DNA of 64,000 bases from Methylophilus sp. QUAN. Its GTDB lineage: Bacteria > Pseudomonadota > Gammaproteobacteria > Burkholderiales > Methylophilaceae. The translations under genes and the position numbers were made by a program. Below, in pieces: positions 35,094 to 43,500 of this stretch (the first letter of the stretch is position 1; each line of letters starts with the position of its first letter). The stretch is taken from the NCBI RefSeq assembly GCF_015354445.1, contig NZ_JADKYT010000001.1, positions 372,001 to 436,000 on the forward strand, given 5' to 3'. Under the pieces are notes generated by a model. That model worked only from the letters and a program-made list of their open reading frames with translations. It searched no databases and had not been told where the DNA came from.

Positions 35094-35761
35094 GGCTGCG
35101 CCTCGTGATTGTGCCAGCCGTTTTCCATCAACATGTCTGAGAGTGGTTTTTCGGTAGCCCAGCCTTGTTCAACCAGCATGGGTGATTTGTAAAAAGTATT
35201 CACGTAACCCAGGCATAAAATCGCCACCGGTTTGGCATCCTCTGGCATGCCTAATAATTGCGCCAGGGCTTGCGGGTCAAACAGGCTGACCCAGCCCATG
35301 CCTATGCCTTCTGCGCGCGCAGCTAGCCACAGGTTTTGAATCGCACAACTGACTGAAGCCAAGTCCATTTCGGGCAGTGTGCGACGGCCAAATACATATT
35401 TCTCGCGCTGGTCACACAAGGTGGCGACCAGTAATTCGCCACAGTCCAAAATGCCTTCAACCTTGAGTCGCATAAATTCGGCCATGCGCGCGGTATTTTC
35501 AACTTCGCCTATCGCCTGTGCCGTGCGTTTACGTTCTTCATCCACCAGCGCATGTATATGTTTGCGTAAGCTAGCGTCGCTGATACGGATAAAGCGCCAT
35601 GGCTGCATCAGGCCAACGCTGGGGGCATGGTGTGCGGCTTGCAATAGTGTTTGCAATAATTCAGGCGCAATCGGCGTCGGCAAAAAATGCCGCATGTCGC
35701 GCCGCTCGGCAATGACTTTGTAGATCGCCGCTTTGTCAGTCTCTGAATAGGCAAAACTCAT
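35090..35761 (-). CDS. bluB: 5,6-dimethylbenzimidazole synthase
   Basis: 223 residues, flavin-destructase of the nitroreductase fold. RRDMRHF at 20-26, LLQAAHHAPSVGLMQPWRFI, the catalytic-type aspartate region RTLPEMDLASVSCAIQNLW, and GIGMGWVSLFDP match BluB. It converts reduced FMN with oxygen to dimethylbenzimidazole, the lower ligand used by CobT. It implies aerobic cobalamin assembly. Four-base overlaps with both neighbours. Confidence 0.93.
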   Translation of the reverse strand: MSFAYSETDKAAIYKVIAERRDMRHFLPTPIAPELLQTLLQAAHHAPSVGLMQPWRFIRISDASLRKHIHALVDEERKRTAQAIGEVENTARMAEFMRLKVEGILDCGELLVATLCDQREKYVFGRRTLPEMDLASVSCAIQNLWLAARAEGIGMGWVSLFDPQALAQLLGMPEDAKPVAILCLGYVNTFYKSPMLVEQGWATEKPLSDMLMENGWHNHEAQP

Positions 35762-37038
35762 GGCAGGAAAAAATGTGCGGCCAGCGCCGGGTTCGACGGG
35801 AAGTAAAAATGCAGAAAACTAGCGGTGATATTCTGGTGGCGATAGACCGCTTCACCCGCGCCATATTTGCCTTTGCCTTGGGCAATCACCGGCATATCAG
35901 TGTCAAAGCGGCCATAGTGAAAGGTGTGTGCACCTATGCTGGCCGCGTCGTCGTCCGTCGTTGCAAACGTGGCGTGTTGCGTGCCCAGGCCTTGTAGCTT
36001 GGGTTGAATCTCACTGTTGCCTGGCAGCAGCCCGAACACAGGCTGGCCATTCAGTGTGTCACCCAGCGCCAGCATGCCGCCGCATTCGGCCAGGATAGGT
36101 TTGCCCGCTTGGGCGGCGGCGTGTAGCCCGTCGCGCATGCTGTGGTTATGTTGCAATTGGTCCAAATGCAGTTCGGGATAGCCGCCAGGTAGCCAATAAG
36201 CATCTGCGGCAGGTAACTGCGCATCGTGCACAGGTGAGAAAAACGCAATATTGGCACCCAGTGTTTGCAGTAAATCCAAATTCGCTTGATAAGTAAAACA
36301 GAACGCAGCATCTTTCGCCACGGCAATGGTTTTGTCTTGCAGCAATGGCGTCGTAGCAAGTGACTCCGGTGCTTGAAAGCTAACGGTGGGCGGCAAAGGA
36401 ATCTCTGGCCCAAGTAATTGCGCAGCGGTTTCTATGCGCTGCTCAATATCGTCAATCTCTTGTGCCAGGTGCAGACCGAGGTGGCGCTCTGGCAAACTCA
36501 GTTGTGGGTCATGCTTCATGGCGCCCAGCCAGGGGATATCGGCTGGCAAGGCGGCTTGGATCATCTTGGCGTGGCCATCGCTGCCCACCTGATTGGCAAA
36601 TACGCCTGCCCGTTTCAAGCTTGGCCTAAACGCGTACAAGCCAAAGGCAATCGCGGTAAAAGTTTGTGCCATGGCTTTGGCGTTAATCACCAAGCCGACG
36701 GCAATGCCAAAACGCTCGGCAATGTCGGCACAAGAAGGCGTGCCATCATACAGACCCATCACGCCTTCGAGCAGAATAACGTCATTTTGCTGGGCGGCTT
36801 GATAGAGCAAGCGCTGCGCATCGGCTTCACCACACATGCCGAGGTCGAGGTTATAGACTGGCTTGCCAGTGGCGACTTGCAGAATCATGCCGTCAATAAA
36901 GTCCGGGCCGCATTTAAAGGCTTGCACACGCAGGCCGCGCTTGCGGTAAGCGCGAGCCAACGCGGCTGTGGTCATGGTTTTGCCTTGGCCGGAAGCAGGC
37001 GCAGCCATGAGCATGGCGTGACAGCTGGCTGCTTGCAT
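35758..37038 (-). CDS. cbiA: Cobyrinate a,c-diamide synthase
   Basis: 426 residues. P-loop APASGQGKTMTTAALARAY at the N-terminus, then a glutamine amidotransferase domain with Cys in LAECGGMLALG and His in HTFHYGRFD. It amidates the a and c side chains of (hydrogeno)cobyrinic acid. I chose the ATG that overlaps the cobO stop by one base (TAATG). CbiA acts before CobO, so its presence means that the cell either makes the corrin ring elsewhere or takes up early corrinoids. Confidence 0.92.
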   Translation of the reverse strand: MQAASCHAMLMAAPASGQGKTMTTAALARAYRKRGLRVQAFKCGPDFIDGMILQVATGKPVYNLDLGMCGEADAQRLLYQAAQQNDVILLEGVMGLYDGTPSCADIAERFGIAVGLVINAKAMAQTFTAIAFGLYAFRPSLKRAGVFANQVGSDGHAKMIQAALPADIPWLGAMKHDPQLSLPERHLGLHLAQEIDDIEQRIETAAQLLGPEIPLPPTVSFQAPESLATTPLLQDKTIAVAKDAAFCFTYQANLDLLQTLGANIAFFSPVHDAQLPAADAYWLPGGYPELHLDQLQHNHSMRDGLHAAAQAGKPILAECGGMLALGDTLNGQPVFGLLPGNSEIQPKLQGLGTQHATFATTDDDAASIGAHTFHYGRFDTDMPVIAQGKGKYGAGEAVYRHQNITASFLHFYFPSNPALAAHFFLP

Positions 37039-37643
37039 TAGAGGTCTATCCCAGCCTGGGCTTTGATGCCTGCGCGCCAAGCGTGTTTGACGTCCATCAG
37101 TTCAGACACAGTATCGGCCGCATTTCTCAATGCCTCAGAAGCACCGCGGCCAGTAATCACCACGTGCTGCATGGGCGGGCGCTTGGCGATGGCGTCCAGC
37201 ACCATTTGCTCATCCAGGTAACCGTATTTGAAGGTGTAAGTGAGCTCGTCCAGCACCACGAGATTGATCGCAGGGTCTTGCAGCATCTGCACCACAATTT
37301 GCCAGCCACGCATGGCCGTTTCGGTGTCACGCTGGCGATCTTGTGTGTTCCAGGTAAAGCCTTCGCCCAGCACATGCCAGGTCACTGACGGATGCTGGCG
37401 GAAAAAGGCTTCTTCGCCGGTATCTGAACGGCCTTTGATAAATTGGGCAACGCCGACACGCATGCCGTGGCCGAGGGAGCGGGCCACCATGCCAAAGGCG
37501 GAAGAGCTTTTGCCTTTGCCGTTGCCGGTGAGAATGAGGAGCAGGCCTTTTTCCTGATTGGCCTGCTCGATTTTTTCGTCAATGACCGCTTTTTTGCGGA
37601 TCATGCGCGCCTTATGGCGGCTGTCACGGTCATTGGTTTCCAT
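37038..37643 (-). CDS. cobO: Cob(I)yrinic acid a,c-diamide adenosyltransferase
   Basis: 201 residues, CobO/BtuR/CobA type. An N-terminal basic helix (RHKARMIRKKAVIDEKI) precedes the P-loop TGNGKGKSSSAFGMVARSLGH-type stretch. VVLDELTYTFKYGYLD and HVVITGRGASEAL follow. It transfers the 5'-deoxyadenosyl group of ATP to cobalt, in synthesis and in salvage. Followed directly by cbiA and preceded by the btuM-like gene with a 14-bp gap. Confidence 0.93.
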   Translation of the reverse strand: METNDRDSRHKARMIRKKAVIDEKIEQANQEKGLLLILTGNGKGKSSSAFGMVARSLGHGMRVGVAQFIKGRSDTGEEAFFRQHPSVTWHVLGEGFTWNTQDRQRDTETAMRGWQIVVQMLQDPAINLVVLDELTYTFKYGYLDEQMVLDAIAKRPPMQHVVITGRGASEALRNAADTVSELMDVKHAWRAGIKAQAGIDL

Positions 37644-37657
37644 GATGCAGTTATAGC

Positions 37658-38227
37658 TTAAGCGTTTTCGCGCACGGAACGCTTGGCCAGGCCAAACACC
37701 ACATGTGCAATCAGTGCTACCACCACCCAGAATGCAATCGCTTCGAGCTGTTTTGGGAAGTATTTCACTAAACGTGGCACGAATTCGGCAAAGGTCGGGT
37801 CAGGATAACGGCCACCAAAGAAGTAGAAGCCACCACTGGAGAACAACTCAGCAATCGCAGAAGCGGCAACCACTACGCCCGTCAATTTAAACAGGCTGCT
37901 GAATGCCCAGGTGGTGTTGTCTGCCAGCCAGCGGCCAGCCAACCACATGGTGCCATAGGCTGGTAACAAAAAGCCATAGGCAGGCGTCACGCAAAAGTTG
38001 CTCACGCCACCCCAGGTCACTGCTGCCATATCCAGGCCAGCGCACAAAGCCAGCAGGGCAACAAACATGATTGTCGAGCGCAGGTAGTAACCGGCAATCA
38101 AAAACGCAGCGTAAGAAGCGCTAGGCAAAAAATCGATAGAAGCGAAATGATGACCGCGTGTGACGATGACCATCAGCGCAATAACAAGCGCAACTGCCAG
38201 AGATTGAGTTGAAATTTTACTTGGCAT
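37658..38227 (-). CDS. btuM: Probable BtuM, solitary ECF-type S-component for cobalamin
   Basis: 189 residues with about six membrane helices and no soluble domain. The length, the loop HHFASIDFLPSASYAAFLIAG and the segment SNFCVTPAYGFLLPAYGTMW fit BtuM, a family described from Thiobacillus denitrificans in which a single cysteine (Cys80 there) ligates the cobalt of B12. Cys79 here is at the matching place. BtuM works without an ECF energising module. It sits between btuB and cobO. I base the call on remembered family features plus context, without alignment. Confidence 0.7.
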   Translation of the reverse strand: MPSKISTQSLAVALVIALMVIVTRGHHFASIDFLPSASYAAFLIAGYYLRSTIMFVALLALCAGLDMAAVTWGGVSNFCVTPAYGFLLPAYGTMWLAGRWLADNTTWAFSSLFKLTGVVVAASAIAELFSSGGFYFFGGRYPDPTFAEFVPRLVKYFPKQLEAIAFWVVVALIAHVVFGLAKRSVRENA

Positions 38228-38261
38228 GCCAACGACTCCAAAAAATAAGATTAATCACAAG

Positions 38262-38307
38262 GGGTGAATTTTAGCCCAATTCCTTTAGGCTTGGGCAAAA
38301 TCCACCC
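38262..38307 (-). repeat. Long imperfect hairpin between btuB and btuM
   Basis: Arms GGGTGAATTTTAGCCCAA (38262-38279) and TTGGGCAAAATCCACCC (38291-38307) pair along about 17 positions with one bulge and one mismatch, loop 11 bases. No T run follows on either strand, so it is not a typical terminator. It could be an mRNA processing or stability element between receptor and biosynthetic genes. Confidence 0.5.
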
Positions 38308-38315
38308 TGGCAGGG

Positions 38316-40169
38316 TTACTTCATGTCGTAATTCAGGCTCACGAACACATTTGTGCCCATAGTGTTGTAGTCCACCGTAGAGGATGCAGCGGCTAACACG
38401 TAGTTTTTATCTAGAATGTTATTTGCGCGTGCTTGTAACTTCCATTGCGGATTGATTCGGTAAGCCAGCGTGCTATTTAATAATGCATAACCACTCAGGT
38501 TGAGTCTGATGCTTTTATCATAATCGTCACGTTGTGATGATGCGGTTAATTCTGTTGACCAGTCCCAAGGGCCATCTGAATATTGCAGAATCAGGTTGCC
38601 GTAACGTTGCGCGCGACGGGCTAATAGTCTGTCTGTTGCATCTACGCGAGGTGACTGTATTGTTAAGTTTCCACTTAATTGCCAGTAATCATTAATCGAG
38701 AGTTTGCTCTCCAGTGTGGCTCCTTGAATTTCCACTTTGCCAGCGTTTGCTGCACAGGTAGCGGTTCCGTTTGGGCAACCTGCTCTGAAGGTTTGGATAA
38801 AGTTACGAATATGGTTATCAAATACCGTCAATTTGGCCTGGAATGTTTGACTTTGGTAACGGGCACTTGCCTCAATATTGTCAGCTTTTTCTGAAGGTAA
38901 GTCGGCATTACCAAAGCTAGCAGCATAAAGCTGATTAAATGTTGGTGCCCTGAATGATGAGCCGTATTGTGCTGTCAATCGCCATGCTGAAGAGAGGTCA
39001 TAACCGTAACCGATCCCTCCCGTTGTGAAATTGCCAAACTGGCTATTATGGTCCTCACGTAATGAAAGCTGAGCACTATGTGCCTCATAATTGGCTGTAT
39101 ACCCTAATACGAACGCATCATTATTGCGGCTTCTATCTAAGGTCTGCTTGCCATTAGATTTTGTTACGACATCTTGCTCCAGCCTGTCATACGCAAAGGT
39201 CAGTGTGCCATGGGATAAACTGTAATCATGCTGCCAAGAGAGTTGACGTTGTTCCGTATCAATATTGCTATTAGAGGTTGGGTTGCTAACGTTAAATAAA
39301 CTGTCACGGCCAACGCTGTACTCCAATTTACTGTTCCAATGTTCAGTGAGCGCATTTCTGAGTGCAATCCCATATCCTTGTTGATGGCGCTCAGACTTAC
39401 TGAATGCACTGCCGCCGTCATATTGGTTTTGACCACTGCTTTCTAAATAGTGTATGCCCAATGAATGGCCTGGTGAAAACTCAAGGTCTGCATAAGACGA
39501 GCTACTAAAGTTGTTATAGCCATCCCTATCTTGGTCGGCCAATTTTGGCGGGTGTTTGAGTGCAGAAATACCACGCGTGTCATAGTTGCTGATTTGTGCG
39601 CCAAATTTTAGAGCTTGATAGCTCGTGTCAAAGCCAGCATTACCACTGTATGAATCATAGCTGCCTGCACCGGCACTACCGTAAATATGGGTTTTATTGC
39701 CTTTGCCTCGCTTGGTGAAAATTTGAATAACGCCACCGATAGCATCTGAGCCATAGAGACTAGACGCAGGACTGCGTAAAATCTCGATGCGCTCAATGAG
39801 TGCAAGCGGAATGTTTTCAAAAGCAGTGGTACCTGTGGTGGCGGAATTAATACGCACGCCATCCACTAAGACAATCAGCTGATTGTCATTGGTGCCGCGC
39901 AGGGCGATGTTACTACTCGTGCCCATGCCACCATTGGTGTAGCTTTGCACACCAGGTTGAAGCCTCAATAAGTCTGCAAGAGAGCCACCCTGCAGCCTCT
40001 TGATTTCTTCGCTATCGATCACGGTGATATCGCCAGTGACTGTTTTGGTGGATTGTGCAGTTCTACTCGAAGTGACGACTACTTCGTCCAATGCTGGGGT
40101 GATGTTGTCTGTTGCGTAGGTGTTAATAGGCAGTGCCGTGACTAACCCTAATAATGCTATTTTTTTCAT
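38316..40169 (-). CDS. btuB: TonB-dependent cobalamin receptor BtuB, copy 1
   Basis: 617 residues. Signal peptide (to about residue 19, ending TYA), TonB box LDEVVVTSSR, plug domain with NDNQLIVLVDGVRIN and IEILRSPASSLYGSDAIGGV, then a 22-strand-type barrel ending FVSLNYDMK. It imports cobalamin or other corrinoids across the outer membrane using TonB. It is a paralogue of the upstream receptor, which lies 72 bp away. The DNA looks poorer in G+C than the neighbouring biosynthetic genes (by eye). Confidence 0.88.
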   Translation of the reverse strand: MKKIALLGLVTALPINTYATDNITPALDEVVVTSSRTAQSTKTVTGDITVIDSEEIKRLQGGSLADLLRLQPGVQSYTNGGMGTSSNIALRGTNDNQLIVLVDGVRINSATTGTTAFENIPLALIERIEILRSPASSLYGSDAIGGVIQIFTKRGKGNKTHIYGSAGAGSYDSYSGNAGFDTSYQALKFGAQISNYDTRGISALKHPPKLADQDRDGYNNFSSSSYADLEFSPGHSLGIHYLESSGQNQYDGGSAFSKSERHQQGYGIALRNALTEHWNSKLEYSVGRDSLFNVSNPTSNSNIDTEQRQLSWQHDYSLSHGTLTFAYDRLEQDVVTKSNGKQTLDRSRNNDAFVLGYTANYEAHSAQLSLREDHNSQFGNFTTGGIGYGYDLSSAWRLTAQYGSSFRAPTFNQLYAASFGNADLPSEKADNIEASARYQSQTFQAKLTVFDNHIRNFIQTFRAGCPNGTATCAANAGKVEIQGATLESKLSINDYWQLSGNLTIQSPRVDATDRLLARRAQRYGNLILQYSDGPWDWSTELTASSQRDDYDKSIRLNLSGYALLNSTLAYRINPQWKLQARANNILDKNYVLAAASSTVDYNTMGTNVFVSLNYDMK

Positions 40170-40241
40170 TAAATTCTTTCGAGCAAGTACGGGCGCTTCA
40201 GCTGTAGCTGTGGCGCGCTAATTTAGTTTTTTCTGGCCAAC

Positions 40242-42113
40242 TTATTTGCCTGGAGTGTAGCGTATGCTCACAAACAGGTTGCTCCCCGGTGTGTTGTATG
40301 GCACGGAGTAGCTTGTTGTGCCAAAGTTTCCATCAATAGCTGTTGAGCCGTAAGCAAGTGCATAATCTTTGTTTAGAACGTTGTTGATGCGCGCTTGAAG
40401 ATTCCACTCACGGTTGACTTTGTAGTCAGCTGTTAGGTTGAGTAAACCATAGCCTGCGAGCCGAACTTGGTTATCAGGGTCGTTGTAACGTGCGGACGAG
40501 GCAATCAACTCTGCTGCAAGATGCCAATTTTCCCAATCTCGGCTTAGATTGATACTGGCATGCCTGTTGGCCCGGCGAACCAGCAGGTTGTCATTGCCAG
40601 TGTTTCTGGGAGATTGAATATCTGCGCTTCCTTTTAACACCCATTCATCCAGCCTGCGGCTGGCCCCGATAGAAATCCCTTCAATTTCAGCATTGACGTT
40701 AATTGGAAGAAAAGATGAGTCCAATGTGATGAAGTTATGGATATTGTTGTGATATAGCGTGAGGTTGGCTGTTTGCAATGTGTCTTGATATCTCAAGCTT
40801 GCCTCAATGTTTTCAGACTTTTCGGCTTGCAGGTTGGGATTGTTGGATGGGTAAACCACTCCACCGTATACATAAGCAAAGTATAAGTCGTTAAATGTTG
40901 GTGCACGGAATGCTTTGCCGTAGCTACCAGTTACACGCCAGTTAGGGGTGATTTTGTAGCCATAGCCTATTCCACCGGTATTGTTTGTGCCAAATTGACT
41001 GCTATGGTCGGTCCTAAGTGTTGTTTGCACGCTGTGTGGCCCAACATCAGCCAAGTATCCAACCAAGAATCCGTCGGTATTGCGTGTTGTTTTCTCAAAT
41101 GGCGTGTCGGAAATGATTTTTTGCTCTAATCTGTCATACATTAATGTCATGCTTCCAACTGGCAGGCTGATATCGTTTTGCCAGGAAAATTGGGTTTGCT
41201 TGGTTTTGTATTTGACGCTTGAGTTGGCATCTAATTTGTTGTACTGGTCATCAATTCCTTCTCCAATACGTGCAGTAGACTTCCAGTACTTAGTAAACTG
41301 GTTTTTGCTAAACAGGCCATAACTTAATTGTGATAAATTGACATAATTCTTATATGTATTGATGCCACTATCATAGTTACTGTGACCTTCACTGTTAAAA
41401 ATCTGTAAGCCGACTTCATGTCCTTCAGTCAGTTGCTGGGAAATAGAACCACTTACCGACAGGTTGCGATAACTATCTCGGTCTTTATCAATGTTGTAAT
41501 GCGTTTTCAGTGCTGAAAAGCCATCGCTATCAGAGCTCGATGCAGTCAGTGAGAATTTCGTGTCTTGATAGGCCCCATTTACGCCAGCATCTGCTGTCAG
41601 GGTGTGGTAGCTGCCATAGCCAAGCCCTGCATAAAATTGAGGTTTTCCCTCACCCTTTTTTGTGAAAATCTGAATAACACCGCCAATAGCATCTTGTCCA
41701 TATAAGCTGGTGGCTGGACCGCGTAAAATTTCGATGCGATCAATTTGCGCTAAAGGAATGTTTTCAAAAGTAGTGGTGCCAGCAGTTGCTGAACTGACAC
41801 GCAAGCCATCAATCAGAACGACGACTTGGCCAGGGTTTGTGCCACGCAAAAAAACACTACTGGTTTTACCTGCACCACCATTAGAGCTGATTTCGATACC
41901 TTGTTGCGCTTGTAATAACTCTATGAATGTAGATTGGCCAGCTCGCAAGATTTCTTCCCGATTAATCACGGTGATATCGGCAATCACAGACTCCAGCTGT
42001 TGAGGTGTACGTGTTGCGGTTACGACGACTTCGTCTAGCGTTAGATTGTCTGCAGCGTAAGCAAGCTCGCTGAAAGAAAGGCCAATAAGGCCTTTAAGAA
42101 TGACTTTTTTCAT
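40242..42113 (-). CDS. btuB: TonB-dependent cobalamin receptor BtuB, copy 2
   Basis: 623 residues. Signal peptide ending ELAYA, TonB box LDEVVVTATR, plug with PGQVVVLIDGLRVS and IEILRGPATSLYGQDAIGGV, and a barrel ending SNLFVSIRYTPGK. It is the first gene after the cobalamin riboswitch, so its expression should fall when B12 is plentiful. Plug regions of the two copies are very similar while barrel loops differ, suggesting different corrinoid preference (inference). Confidence 0.9.
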   Translation of the reverse strand: MKKVILKGLIGLSFSELAYAADNLTLDEVVVTATRTPQQLESVIADITVINREEILRAGQSTFIELLQAQQGIEISSNGGAGKTSSVFLRGTNPGQVVVLIDGLRVSSATAGTTTFENIPLAQIDRIEILRGPATSLYGQDAIGGVIQIFTKKGEGKPQFYAGLGYGSYHTLTADAGVNGAYQDTKFSLTASSSDSDGFSALKTHYNIDKDRDSYRNLSVSGSISQQLTEGHEVGLQIFNSEGHSNYDSGINTYKNYVNLSQLSYGLFSKNQFTKYWKSTARIGEGIDDQYNKLDANSSVKYKTKQTQFSWQNDISLPVGSMTLMYDRLEQKIISDTPFEKTTRNTDGFLVGYLADVGPHSVQTTLRTDHSSQFGTNNTGGIGYGYKITPNWRVTGSYGKAFRAPTFNDLYFAYVYGGVVYPSNNPNLQAEKSENIEASLRYQDTLQTANLTLYHNNIHNFITLDSSFLPINVNAEIEGISIGASRRLDEWVLKGSADIQSPRNTGNDNLLVRRANRHASINLSRDWENWHLAAELIASSARYNDPDNQVRLAGYGLLNLTADYKVNREWNLQARINNVLNKDYALAYGSTAIDGNFGTTSYSVPYNTPGSNLFVSIRYTPGK

Positions 42114-42214
42114 TATCTTGTCCCTGTATCACATGCGTCCCCGCATGTGGTTTGTCTATCAATACTTGGGGGTAGGGATAATGAATGAAGGCTTTGCGTG
42201 TTGAACAGCAAAGC

Positions 42215-42455
42215 CTATACATCATCAGACACCGTCACCCCGCGGTATTGCAATGGTTGGTTGCGAGGCCGGTCTCCGGGCTTGCAAGTTTTGATCTATC
42301 GCCTTCCCGAGCTTGCGCTCAGTGGCATTTGGATAGACCCGCACTTGCTTACCGTTGCGGGGGCAGCACAGGAGTTGCGAATATTGTTCGCGCACCTGTT
42401 TCCCAGTTTCACCTTGCCTGTAGAAATACAGCGAAGGCACCTGACAACTGGTCGC
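42215..42455 (-). promoter_or_regulatory. Cobalamin riboswitch
   Basis: Read on the minus strand, all core elements occur in order: AGGTGCC near 42442, GGTGAAACTGGGAA, CTGCCCCCGCAACGGTAA, GCCACTG at 42326-42320, GGGAAGGC at 42308-42301, and the B12 box AGCCCGGAGACCGGCC at 42282-42267. About 100 bases separate the B12 box from the btuB start. It should reduce expression of the two btuB genes, and perhaps the whole downstream run, when adenosylcobalamin binds. It fills most of the 470-bp gap before the zap genes. Confidence 0.95.
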
Positions 42456-42585
42456 TATTTTAGTCTAAAGCCTGCTTTTTTGCCAGCAAGCCTACTTTCG
42501 ACAGCAATGCTCAAATTATCAATTTACTTTGAAAAAACGCGCTTAGCTATTGACCACACTCATTTTTTTAAAAGATAATGGGCTG

Positions 42586-42786
42586 ATGGATGCCGATTTG
42601 AAAAGTCTTGAAGAGCGTGTGACGAAGCTGATTGCTTTGTGCGGCCAGCTGCGTGACGAAAATGTGGAGTTGCGTCAGGAGGTCACACGGCTGCATCAGG
42701 AGTCTCAATCGTTGAAGCTGAATATGACGCAAGCCAGTGTTCAGTTAGAACGGTTATTGTCGGCATTGCCTGAGGAAGGTCATTAA
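42586..42786 (+). CDS. ZapB-like coiled-coil cell-division protein
   Basis: 66 residues, nearly all heptad coiled coil (LKSLEERVTKLIALCGQL, then ENVELRQEVTRLHQE). Size, composition and position two bases before zapA match the small coiled-coil protein often called ZapB-like in beta- and gammaproteobacteria, which organises FtsZ rings through ZapA. The start MDADLKS is chosen; the frame runs 12 codons further upstream. Confidence 0.75.
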   Translation: MDADLKSLEERVTKLIALCGQLRDENVELRQEVTRLHQESQSLKLNMTQASVQLERLLSALPEEGH

Positions 42787-42788
42787 TC

Positions 42789-43091
42789 ATGGCAAGTAAT
42801 CCGATTGATATCGAAATCATGGGCCGCGCGCTCAGCGTGACCTGTACCGATGAAGAGCGCGACAGTTTATTGCAGGCAGTTGGTTATTTGGATGGTAAAA
42901 TGCGCGAAATTCGTGACGCTGGTAAAATGGTCAGCGTTGAGCGGATTGCGATTATGGCGGCGCTTAACATTACGCACGAATTGCTGAACACGCGCAGCGG
43001 CGGTGTGGATGTGGGCGATGTGAAAAAACGCATTTCAACCATGCAGCAGCAGATTGATGATGTATTATCCGGCCAGCATAAACTGTTGTAA
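42789..43091 (+). CDS. zapA: Cell division protein ZapA
   Basis: 100 residues. The N-terminal globular part (IDIEIMGRALSVTCTDEERDSLLQAVGYLDGKM) and the C-terminal coiled coil (DVKKRISTMQQQIDDVL) match ZapA, which cross-links FtsZ filaments. It follows the ZapB-like gene and precedes 6S RNA, the same order as in many proteobacteria. Confidence 0.92.
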   Translation: MASNPIDIEIMGRALSVTCTDEERDSLLQAVGYLDGKMREIRDAGKMVSVERIAIMAALNITHELLNTRSGGVDVGDVKKRISTMQQQIDDVLSGQHKLL

Positions 43092-43138
43092 TCCGCTTCA
43101 ATTCACAAAATTTTCATCGTCATTTTTACTAATTGGCG

Positions 43139-43144
43139 TATCAT
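43139..43144 (+). promoter_or_regulatory. -10 element of the 6S RNA promoter
   Basis: TATCAT sits six bases before the inferred 5' end of 6S RNA. No good -35 hexamer is visible at 17 bp. Confidence 0.4.
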
Positions 43145-43150
43145 AAAAAC

Positions 43151-43351
43151 GGTGTGCTAAGGCGTTGCCTGAGTCTAAAATTCCTTGAACTAGTCTTTGT
43201 TATAGGTTTCGGCTCATCAGGTGCTGTGCGATCGCACTAAGTTGGGTGGTCTTTTAAGGCTCCCTTGGCGTGTGAACCTAATGTACCTTAGGCTGTTACC
43301 ACCTGAACTTTTTGGTTCAGGATCTCGGCTCAGGTAACCCCTTAGCACACC
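43151..43351 (+). ncRNA. ssrS: 6S RNA
   Basis: A 201-base unit whose ends pair perfectly (GGTGTGCTAAGG with CCTTAGCACACC). The next stem pairs GCCTGAG with CTCAGGT. The 3' half has the hairpin CCTGAAC-TTTTT-GTTCAGG, equivalent to the one in the E. coli RNA (CCTTGAAC...GTTCAAGG). The middle is mostly unpaired, as needed for the open-promoter mimic. 6S RNA binds sigma-70 RNA polymerase in stationary phase. Position directly after zapA matches other proteobacteria. The remaining 150 bp to the next gene show nothing else. Confidence 0.87.
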
Positions 43352-43500
43352 TTCTTCGCTTTTATTGCACACATCTCCCACATCCAAGTGATTTTCTTGT
43401 AGAGCGTTGCTGCGTTCATATTTCTATTGCAATCTTCGTTTGATTGGTCAAAAATCTAGTTGCTTGATGTAAATTAACAATTAAATTCAGGGAGGAAGTC

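Noticed and set aside
42198-42578. Open frame of 126 codons upstream of the zap genes
   Set aside because: It is the complement of the cobalamin riboswitch; the sequence conservation is explained by the RNA.
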